The notes beneath the pieces were generated by a model. The model was not told where the DNA came from, ran no database searches, and was given only the letters and a program-made list of their open reading frames with translations. The translations under genes and the position numbers were made by a program. DNA of 64,000 nucleotides from Escarpia spicata (taxonomy: Eukaryota; Annelida; Polychaeta; Sabellida; Siboglinidae). Position 1 is the first letter of the stretch; the number at the start of each line of letters is the position of its first letter. The stretch spans positions 52,971,678 through 53,035,677 of the forward strand of contig OZ023214.1 in NCBI GenBank assembly GCA_963995525.1, given 5' to 3'. This document shows, piece by piece, positions 11,401-23,400 of the stretch.

Positions 11401-14400
11401 CGTAACCGTAAATGCTTGATGAATTGATACAAAATTATTGGTTCAGCATTTCGTTTAGAAATAAAAGTTCAAAATAGCAATTTTATTTCCGTTTTGGCAA
11501 AAACAACGTCAGCGGGTCCGTAATCCGAATAATCAAATTGGTGTCGCCTAACGCCGTAATATCACTCCTACAAAAGGTGATACTGAACACAAATTCTCTC
11601 CTCCCACTGACCTTGATGAAGCTGAACAGTCCACCTGATGACTTTTTGTTGGCTGCATCGAGTCGGGCTATCACTTCCAGCGCACTGTCAAGATGAGCAG
11701 CAGCGGCAAATCCAGCAGCAATGGCAAAACCCTGATGGCCAAACAATCCATTTAAACAATACAAACCAATAATTTAAAATATGTTTCACACAAAACAAGT
11801 GGATGGCTCAGAAAGGTGGGTGCCCAATGTTTCTGAGGCAAAGAAAACTTAAGAAAAGCCTAGGAACAAATAAAGAGTTTTATATAAAAGGTATTTTAAG
11901 TTATTGAAAATGATTGAACAGTGTCAGTGCATTTGTTACCATCAGCTCTACACGATATACGCTTCTGTCAAGTTTATGACATTAGAACCAGTTGATATGA
12001 CATCACCTCTCTCTCAAGGTCACTCAAGTGTTGTACTTGGCTGAAGGCATCATGAAGACACTGCTGTACAAACAGCGTGGTCGTGGCCCGTCGCAACACC
12101 ACGCCAAGGCACTTCAGCAGGAAGTTCTACAAGAATCACCAACAACACAATCAGCTGTTTACAAGAAACAAATCTAATGGTTCGGATGGAATTAATCCCC
12201 ATTCCCTCACTATTAAAATGTGTCACATAAATGTTCATCCTGAATCAATTTACCTTACTTTTACATGTTGATTACCATATCCTTGGCCCAGCTGGTGCAC
12301 TAACTAAACTGTGAGTTAAGTACCTTATCCTTGGCGCAGCTGGTGCACTGACTAAATTGTGAGTTAAGTACCGTATCCTTGGCGCAGCTGGTGCACTGAC
12401 TAAACTGTGAGTTAAGTACCTTATCCTTGGCGCAGCTGGTGCACTGACTAAACTGTGAGTTAAGTACCCTATCCTTGGCGCAGCTGGTGCACTGACTAAA
12501 CTGTGAGTTAAGTACCCTATCCTTGGCGCAGCTGGTGCACTGACTAAACAGTGAGTTAAGTACCCTATCCTTGGCGCAGCTGGTGCACTGACTAAGCTGT
12601 GAGTTAAGTACCCTATCCTTGGCGCAGCTGGTGCACTGACTAAGCTGTGAGTTAAGTACCCTATCCTTGGCGCAGCTGGTGAACTGACTAAGCTGTGAGT
12701 TAAGTACCCTTTCCTTGGCGCAGCTGGTGCACTGACTAAGCTGTGAATTAATTACCCTATCCTTGGCGCAGCTGGTGCACTGACTCAACTGAGAGTTAAG
12801 TACCCTATCCTTGGCGCAGCTGGTGCACTGACTAGACCGAGAGTTAAGTACCCTATCCTTGGCGCAGCTGGTGCACTGACTAGACTGTGAGTTAAGTACC
12901 CTATCCTTGGCGCAGCTGGTGCACTGACTCGGCTGATAGTTAAGTACCCTATCCTTGGCACAGCTGGTGCACTGACTCGACCGAGAGTTAAGTACCCTAT
13001 CCTTGGCACAGCTGGTGCACTGACTCGACCGAGAGTTAAGTACCCTATCCTTGGCACAGCTGTTGCACTGACTCAACCGAGAGTTAATTACCCTATCCTT
13101 GGCACAGCTGATGCACTGACTCAACCGAGAGTTAAGTACCTTATCCTTGGCACAGCTGATGGACTGACTCAACTGTTCCATCAATGCTCTGCCAATGTCA
13201 CATGTCCAGTTTTCATCGGACAACTCTTCCACACTTTTTGACAGCAGCTACAAGAACAAATATGAAATATTAAATATGATGATATAGCACAATAAATATA
13301 GTAGACAAATGAGCAATGTTTAGAGGAATGAAGTAACACCCTTACTACTGACAACAAGTGAAGTAACACCCTTACTATTGACAACATATAAGTAATATTA
13401 AATCCACAAAATAACACACACTCCCTGTCACAGCACACATATTATTTTGTAGATTCCAATCATTCTTATGCCCAGAAAGCAATGAACAACTTGTGTACTG
13501 CCACTAATCTGCTAATCATTGAAGATGGAGGAAATGTTTTCATGTCAGTTTTTTACTATATGCCATCCAAGTTAAATATGGTGTACATTCATCCAACCTT
13601 CAAGAGCAGGTCTTCCCAGTTCTTCTGTGTCCACTCTTCCTCTCCCCCTTCCTCTTTCTGCTGACCATCTACACACAAAACAACAGTATGAGAGTTTCCA
13701 CTCACAAAACAACAGTATGAGAGTTTCCACTCACAAAACAACATCGTTAGAGTTTCCACATACAAAACAACATCCTTAGAGTTTCCACACACAAAACAAC
13801 ATCCTGAGTTTCTACACACAAGACAACATCCTGAGTTTCTACACACAAGACAACATCCTGAGTTTCTACACACAAGACAACATCCCTCAGGTTATTCTTG
13901 CTGTATAGCTGGCTATGATATGAAATTTCAATGTTTCAATGGATGACCTGTGTCAGTTTGTCCACAAAAAACATAATACCGGGAACTCTTACCAGTACAG
14001 GGAACTTTTACCATTACAGTGAACTTTCACCATTACAGGGAACTCTCACCATTACAGTAAACTCTCGACATTACAGTGTACTCTTGCCATTACAGTGAAC
14101 TTTTGTCATTACAGTGAACTTTCACCATTACAGGGAACTTTTGTCATTACAGTGAACTTTTGCCATTACAGGGAACTTTTGTCATTATAGTGAACTTTTG
14201 CCATTACAGTGAACTTTCACCACAAGGAACACATTGGGAGTTGACCAAACTATTTTGTATATCCGTAGGTGCACAAAACAGTGCATTTTTTGTTTGCCCT
14301 TTACAAAAGGTGAAGAAATATGCTCTTACCTTCGACGTACTGTATTAACTTTGGAATGACTGTATCCCATAATTCTACGAGGCTTTCATGCATGAGCGGT

Positions 14401-17400
14401 GACATGGCTTTCATGGCTGTGAGTACATGCACACCGCGCCTGCGCCCTGACAGGGGATGACCTGCCATCACCTACATCACACACACAGACATTACAAGAG
14501 ATCTACACACAATACACCGTATCAATGATAATAAGAAATTACTAGATGCATCTGCTAATCTTTCAGCTATCTCAAATTATTCAAAATTCCCAAACTATCG
14601 CTTGCAAAGATATGGTGGAACTAGCTTAGGCAAACGAATTTACAAGTAGTTTGTGACGGCAAAATCTACAGCGAATCTAGAAGTAATATATAACTACTAC
14701 AACAATATATTGGCAAACAAGCCGACATGTTTGCTGACATCTTAAACTGATTCTAGAAAGAAATAACAGGCTGTTTGCAGATTAAAAAAAAAACTGCTGT
14801 AGTTGCGTGTACATATTTCCAATGTGAGTCAATTTCCTTCTTGAGACAATAACCATATGTTCAAATAATTAATTCTGGCAATTTAAAAAAGATACATTTA
14901 AACATTAAAACTCTTCTAAATCACTTTCACACCTTAGTATTCATAATTGAATGAAACTGAAATATTGACAGACACCCAGGTTTATAAAGGAAAACAAATA
15001 TAGTCAGGCAGCCAAAGCTGACTTTTGGGCATAACCCTTCATTGACTGATATAGTTTGTTTCTCACTGGATTCTACATTCTTAGGACCTCTATAACGAAT
15101 ATCAGGCGGATATCAAGGGGATATCCTTGAGTAATCCGAGAAATCCAAAATGGCCACCAAGATGGTTGCCGGTGCCTATAGAAAAATAACTTTTTAACCA
15201 ATGGGCCTAGAATGACGAGTTATACCACGTTTTCAGCTAAATTTGTTATGAGAAATCCATTTTGAGATATTTTTGTAATTTGAGGTCAAGAACAAGGTCA
15301 AAGGTCATGTTCAAGGTCAAGTTACCATGGAAAAAAATGTAAGGGTTATAGAAATTTACCACAATGTATACATAATTTCAATTATCTAAACATAGAAGTA
15401 GATTAGAACTGCATAGTACTTAAACAAGTCTGTAGTTGACAGAAAATGAAGTCTTAACAGCAGGAACCTAAATAAAAACGATCAGCCAACTTGAAGAATG
15501 TAGGGAGGGCTCATCTAGTTCAGTACAGGATGTACTCATCTCTACATCACATAAGCAATACGCAATACAACACCCTCTTTTGTTTTCCAGGTAACTATGT
15601 CTTGCACATCAAGTGTGTCGAGGAGTGTCTCCCTCTCTTCTTCGCATGATGGAGCGGCTGCCCCATCCTGTGCGTGAGGACTTCATGAAAGGGTACCACA
15701 CGATCCATCTGCAGGCTGGACTGTGGAACAGCATCTGGAGTGATATGGGGATTGAGACGACTTGGATGAAGAAGGGAAATGGACCAGGTGCGCCTAGAAG
15801 AAGGGACATGGACCAGGTGCGCCTAGAAGAAGGGACATGGACCAGGTGCGCCTAGAAGAAGGGACATGGACCAGGTGCGCCTAGAAGAAGGGACATGGAC
15901 CACGTGCGCCTAGAAGAAGGGACATGGACCAGGTGCGCCTAGAAGAAGGGACATGGACCACGTGCGCCTAGAAGAAGGGACATGGACCACGTGCGCCTAG
16001 AAGAAGGGACATGGACCAGGTGCGCCTAGAAGAAGGGACATGGACCAGGTGCGCCTAGAAGAAGGGACATGGACCAGGTGCGCCTAGAAGAAGGGACATG
16101 GACCAGATGCGCCTGTAGTATTACTTATTAATTCATAATCTAATATTCTGTGTCATTATTGCGTCACAAAAAACTATTGTCAAAAACTCTATTGCAGAGG
16201 GCGTCGTGGGGTCGACACCAAACCCGGAGAGCATCATGACATGTGCCTACAGCTACCACGTCTGCCTCTCACTCAACAGTGGCCTCGAGGAGATGTGGGA
16301 ACTTGACGCTGTAAACTTGCAGATGTCGCATAAGGAGGAGGGCAAGACATGTATCAAGACATGTATCAAGACAGATGGGATGGACAGCTGAGCTCTCTGT
16401 GACAAGCTGGCTGTGTGCACTGACCCGCTCAACCCAGAGGAGCATCCCAAGGGCCTAATCCATGTTGCAACTGGGGAAGTGATGATGAACGAGGCCGTCA
16501 ATGTTCACTAGGCAGTTGAACTTCGCAAGAAACAGAAGGAGTTTGAGGCGGGGTGGCCTGAGGCCTTTCATGCACCAGTCAAGGTCACTGTCAGACATTA
16601 GACGTTAGTCCTGCTGGTGACACTGACACTGGAGTGCTAATCTGTCGTCATGATCTGAGGACTACTCAGGAGGAGGCTGACACCATCATTGTGCAAATTA
16701 TTGGTGGCTTTAGTGTTAGCATTTCATCACAAATGATTGTTGGTTGCCTGAGTACTGTATATTACTACAATATGTGATGTCTGTGTGGTTTCAGGCTGCT
16801 CGTCATAAAGCTGGTGACAAGGCCCTCGTTGTAGTTTGCACTGCTGCTACATGTCCACCATGGCGGAGCAATAAACGCAAACAATGTCTATCTAGAGTCG
16901 CCACTGAACCGTTGAGCTGTTGTTGCCATCGATGGGACTGTGCAGGAGAACATCTCAATCATTCCCAGCCTCCTCGCGGCATAAGCTCTGATGGGCTGTG
17001 ACACAGTCACCAGTCGTTATGGCATTGGAAAGGACCTCGTGCTGAAGGTTTTCAGAGAGCAGGTAATCAACTTGTCACATGTACCAACAAGTATAAGATT
17101 AATAAGTGTTTTTGTACATTACTGAAGTCTAATGCACGTTGTTTGTTGCAGGTGGCGCAATACCACAAGCTTTCATCTTGGCATGCTATAAAATGAGTGA
17201 CTGTGAATTTCTCAATGCACGCAGGCCAACGCGTGGCAGAACAAGATGAGACAGCATGCCCCCACCCAAACTCTGCTCCCTTCCTCCAAATGAAACAGCA
17301 TTCAGAAAGAACAGCCTACATGGTCATCTGGCGGGATTGCCTCAAGACAGACCCCCACCCTTGACCCAACGCAGCAGTAATCATCTTGGCACTTGTTCAG

Positions 17401-20400
17401 ATATAATTATGATGTTTCAATGATTATCGGAGATTAGATGGCCTTGACCTTGACCATTATATGGCTAACCTTACATCTATTTGAATTGTAACATTCACAA
17501 CTGAGTTCAGAATAATTGCAAATCTCACTTTTGAGCCTAATATCACACTAATCTATCCATTACATCCCAAAATACTGTTTTCCTATGTATTATCTATGTA
17601 ACGTGGCTTTGAATATGACCTTTGACCTTGTTCTTGACCTCGTATTACAAAAATAACTTTAAAAAATGGATTGCTCATAACAAATTTAGCTGAAAAAGTG
17701 GCATCACTCATGAAGTTATTTTCTATTGGCACCGGTGGCCATCTTGGATTTCTCGGACTGTTCAAGGATATCCTCTTGATATCCGTCTGATATTCGATAT
17801 AGAGGTCCTAAGGATGTAGAATCCAGTGAGAAACAAACTATATCAGTCGATGCATGTTACAGCTGCCCAGCTGCCTGACTAATAGTGTAAAAGTGGAAGA
17901 AATGGGTAAAACCTGTTATGTTGATTATATATATATTGGAGGAGGAAGGTGCGTACCATAAGTCGGGCAATGAGAGCTGGGGGCTTAGGTATGTCACCTG
18001 AAATAAACAAAGTCATATAAAGGTGTTGTTAGCAGTGGGGTGATGTTGTGTGGGGTGGTCTTATCAACAACTTAGTCTGTACCAGTTTCAAGTAGCCTGA
18101 ATCTGTAAGTACTACAGCTCAGCACAATCAGTTAGCACCGAACATAGCCCCTCATTCAATAACATCATAATAGTACTCCAGGTTTTGTATCCACTGGCCA
18201 AGCGGTTACTGGCCTGAATTTTGCGGGATAATGAACTTCAACGGAGTCTGAACGGTGTACAGTTTCAAGTGAGGACACAACGTCAGATGCCGATTTTGCT
18301 TAATTGTAGTGCAGGAGGCAACACATGATAAAAACGATTTAAATTGACGGTGGCCAATCAGGTTGAAATCTGTGGCCTGTCGACCCTGTCGAGCCAGTAA
18401 AATATGAAAACTGGTGGCCCGAACTGGCCCAACAGCTTCAAAAAAGGAGCCAGGCCAGTGGGCCAGTGTTACTGTTGAGGCCTGTACTCAATAAATTATT
18501 ACCTTTTTGCAATCTGGCCCTCTATGAAACAACGGTTGCTGATGTATAACTACCACTAATTTATAAAAACAACTCATTAGAGACTGTTGGAAAGTACCCC
18601 ACCAGAAACATCTGCAACAAATCAATGGCATCTTTCAACAAATCTACTGGGGCCAGTTTTATGATACATTCATACAAGGAACAGGGTGGTATGACGTAGA
18701 TTACACAACTCAAAACAATTGCAGAAGACACACTGTGGTAAAAGCAATTATAAACAATTCCGTAGTTCCTTCATATGAAGGTTCTAATGTACAAAACTAC
18801 AAATGCTTCATGAAACCAACCCTGGAGTAACACAGGGCAAAAGGAGATCTCGCAACCAGCCTACTTTGATGTTGGAAGTCAACGAGGTAATCGTGGGCCT
18901 TCTCTTGCCGTTTCTTCCCTGCAATGTGGGCAATGGTGCGGCACACGGTAGCCATGGCACCAGTGTAGCACTGGGGCACGACACACTCCAACAGATAAGG
19001 CCACAGCACCTGGCACAATAACACAGCAAACAAAATTTACTATGATTTGTCAGAAATATGCTCTTCGACAGCTACAAGCTTGTCATTGAAACGTACATGT
19101 AGACAAGAAAACACATCCTTTGTCACGATATTTAGAGTTTGATGCAAATTCATATGAATAAAAATGGAAAATGGTTATATTCCACCAAGTCTGCAGCTGG
19201 GGCATGTACGCCCATTGTAAACATTGAGTGAATACAGACACAACCTTATCAGACAGTTGTCTTCAGTAGAGTTAGCATCATATTCTGGTTTATCAGTGCC
19301 ACCTAGCGAGTTCACATGAACTACGGCGATATGGTAAATAGCTACCAACATGTTAAGTGTCGGCAGAATAAGATGAAGCAAGAAAAGAGCAGTGATCCTT
19401 ACACACTGCATGTTGTCAACGGTGGTTGACAATAACAGAAGCACGTCATCACACATTGACCTCAACGCATCATTGCTCACGTAGTCAGGGTCATTGGGTC
19501 GTCGTCCCTAGCAACACAGACCACACCGCCACCTGCATGCTTGACATTTTATTATGAAATAAAGAACAGGTGTGTGAGGTATCACTGGTACCTGTTGTAA
19601 GAACAGGTGTGTGAGGTATCACTGGTACCTGTTGTAAGAACAGGTGTGTGAGGTATCACTGGTACCTGTTGTAAGAACAGGTGTGTGAGGTATCACTGGT
19701 GCCTGTTGTACGAACAGTGTAATATATACATCGACTGGGACTACGGTAGTCCCTCTCTTCAGCGAACCCTCTGATGAGGGGACACCCCCTATGTTGGGAC
19801 AGTTTGTCAATGTACAGACCGTTTTGCCATGTTAATTTTAGTTGTATGTCCCTCCTAAGACGGACAGTATTCATTAATTCGAAGATTTGTTACTGAATTT
19901 GTTTAGGAAATGGCAGACATACAGCTCGGTGTGTGTCAATGATAACACCAAGTACACGTGTACTCGTAACAACGAGTTTGTCTTCCTTGCTGTAATCGTT
20001 GTGTTTGTACAAACTACTTAGAGTTCCTTTGATTACGCTCTGTAAACTTTAGGCAGAGTGAATGTGGAGGAAGGTATCATTAATATTTTATGCTGTTATC
20101 AATCATGTTTGCCACAGGTGATGCCATGATGGATTCCCCATTTGCGACTCCAGCCCCAGTCAGAGCTTTGGCTTTTCATCTTGTAAATTGCAATTAAGAT
20201 TCACAAATAGGATGTATAAAAGGTTCCATCAATTGTTTTCAATGTAGCCCAACATTAAGCCTAAACTGTTGTGAAATAATAAAGAAGCATCATCAAATTA
20301 TGTTGCGCTACGCCAAACATTACCAGTGCCTGGAAAAGATGAACTGGTCGCCAGCATATGAAACGGTGGAATGTATTATCAAGTGACACACACTTTTTGC

Positions 20401-23400
20401 ATTAGTGAATCTTTCGAAATTGGTTGTGAAACAATTAACGATTGTACCCGTTACCATTTTTAATATTTAATTAATGGTCACGCTGCATGTAGCAACTGAT
20501 TTAAATATTCCGTTGATCATTTCCAGGTTATTATTTTAGTCGGTAGGGGGCAGCCAAAATCGTCAACTTGCAAATTACTTACAAAGTATTTTAGGTCAAA
20601 AATATCTAAATCGTTCGAGAATACCAATTTATAAAATGTTGTAACGGAGATGTTTTGTTCGAAGTTTTTGGTTGAATGCTGCCATACGCGCAGCAATTAC
20701 TACTGCAACACCAGGCCGATACCGTTGCGTAGGCTAGTGGCAGTGAGTGAGTGACCAGTACGCGGTTGAGGAAAATCTCACATCGACACAGAGTGAGTCG
20801 GGCGGACGATATGACTTCATGACCAACTGTTTATTTTTTAATATATCACAGTGATAATGAACATATATATATTGCTTAATTCCTGTCAGTTAATGCGTTG
20901 ACATATTGTCACATCTTTACCATGTGTCGGTTGTACTGGTCTGAACTCTGGCACTAAGTCTAAGATCCCTGTCCCTCCGATGAGTGGACACCTGCTATGT
21001 CGGGACACTTATGCTTGGATACAGATGTGTCCGCTGAAGAGAGGAACTACTATATATGGGAGGAATAAACTACTCCAGTGTCAGCAATGAGTATGAATTC
21101 TGTGTGTTTGTAACGAGTGCCTTAGACGCCCCACCTGTGGGTCAGATGGAAGGGCAAACTGATACACTATGAACTCTGTTGGTAATTAGTGCCTTAGACG
21201 CCCCACCTGTGGGTCAGATGGAAGGGCACATTGTTGCACTATGAACTCTGTGTTGGTAATTAGTGCCTTAGATGCCCCACCTGTGGGTCTGATGGAAGGG
21301 CACACTGATGCACTATGAACTCTGTGTTGGTAAGTAGTGCCTTAGACGCCCCACCTGTGGGTCAGATGGAAGGGCACACTGGCGCACTATGAACTCGATG
21401 AAGAGATGCCCGCCCTCCATTTCCAGGTAGCTGTGATGAGCCATCGCAATCACTGTTTGTGCGAGAACCTTCTTCACCTGTGAGTAAGGAAGAAGTCTAA
21501 TACAAAGTCACACAGTATTAACTGTTCATCATTGTGTAAACAATATACTGCAACATCAGTAATAGAACAATCATTTATTATATTAACTGATAAGCTCCAC
21601 ACTTTAGATGTCACCTGACAGTTTTTAAACACACCTATCATGAAATCTACTATAAATCGAAATTTAAAAAGTGTACAACTGGGAAATGTCTGAAAGGGAT
21701 TCAAAGAGTTTTATTTTAAAAATAGATACAAACAAGTGAAATGAGAGAGCCAACCGACCTTGTTACTGGTTTCAGGAAGCAAAACCTTCAGGCCAGACAT
21801 GATGAGAGCCTGTTTGTCCTCTATATGAGGGCCTACAACAGGACAGGAGACAAGTCACAGACAGGACATGATGATGGCCTGTTTGTCCTCTATATGTGGG
21901 CCTACAACAGGACAGGAGACAGGTCACAGACAGGACATGATGTGGGCCTGTTTGTCCTCTACATGAGGGCCTATAACAGGACAAGAGACAGGTCACAGAC
22001 AGGACATGACAAGGGCATGTTTGTCCTCTATGAGAGCCTACAACAGGACAAGAGACAGGTCACAGATAGGACATGTTGAGGGCATGTTTGTCTTCTATAT
22101 GAGCCTACAACAAGACAAGAGACAGGTCACAGACAGGACATGACGAGGGCCTGTTTGTCTTCTATATGAGAGCCTACAACAGGACAAAAGACAGGTCAAG
22201 ACAGGACATGATGAGGGCATGTTTGTCTTCTATATGAGAGCCTACAACAGGACAAGAGACAGGTCACAGACAGGACATGATGTGGGCCTGTTTGTCCTCT
22301 ATATGAGGGCCTACAACGGGACATGATAATGGCCTGTTTGTCCTCTATATAGGATGGCCTACAACAAGACAAGAGTCAGGTCACAGACAGGACAGTTATC
22401 TTGTTCAATACTACTTTATGAGTGAATGCACAACAATGTTTTCTAAGTATTTAATGTTTTGCCATCATGCAATGGCTTTTGACTTTCAGCCACAAATCTG
22501 CAAGTGAGTTGTGTTGGGAATAATAATCCTTCATCTTCATATGCTGGAGCTCAGACACACAAAAGGGATAAACAAACTTGAAAATTTTATGAATGTGTTA
22601 CGGAGCTACAGCAGGTAAGCAGGGCTAAGATTAATATTCAAAGGACAGGAACATTTAAACTGTTTCATGTTGACCTAACACTGACATGGAGTGAACTTCA
22701 AAGTGTGGCATCCGAGAAAGCCATAGTGCCAATGTTTCTTTCAACTCTGGAGATGACAACTAAATTAATAAAGCTTCTATTCTTACTGGAAACAATGAGC
22801 TTAAATATGCTGGTTGCTTAGATGAAAGTGCTTGACAGATAATACCGGTAGTATAAGTCTAGAAAACATTACAACATTGGAGAGGAAGCCAGTGCGGATA
22901 CTTTAGAAGAGGCTTAGAGGGAGAAAAACGAGGAGATTGTGTAACTAGTCCTGCCAAACAATTAGAACACTTTGAAGCTTTACATTACATTACAGTGTTT
23001 CCCCTGGTATATGTCTCATTATTATTATGACGAGCTCGCCTCGCCTAAAATATGCCCAAAATATGCCCAACATGCCGCCTCGTAGCTATTTTGTGTGCCA
23101 ATTTTATATATTTGGCGAGCAGTGCGAAATGACACCACAAATTCACTTATAATCCACAAAATCACTGATTTGTAGCAACATCATTTAGTTGTCTTAACTT
23201 CAGTCAGAATACCAGTGGTCAAGTGGAAACCACACCTCAACATGATGAAGCAATCATGATTACTGACTATTGTCATGATTACTACATTTAAAAGTAGTGT
23301 AATAAACATGTTTATCTTCCCCTCTATATTCAAGAGTATAGGTTAAAACATACCTCAGAACGCACCATTTAAAAGTTTTTTTTATAAAATCTCCGGGGGG

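Larger units (their letters stand above)
15003..17879. mobile_element. 2.9-kb TIR DNA transposon in MROH1 intron 14
   Basis: The ends read GTCAGGCAGC and GCTGCCTGAC, flanked by TA on both sides (an ATA duplication with TAGTCAGG ends is also possible). After about 40 diverged bases the arms match again for about 250 bp: left 15045-15320, right 17590-17845 inverted, sharing TATAGTTTGTTTCTCACTGG and AGGTCAAGAACAAGGTCAAA. A decayed split gene lies inside on the plus strand. The superfamily is unresolved; a TA duplication would suit several. Confidence 0.8.

Noticed and set aside
21741..22079. 112-codon plus-strand frame with an RAYNRTGDKSQTGHD repeat
   Set aside because: The antisense of the exon 10 acceptor array; the minus strand explains it fully.
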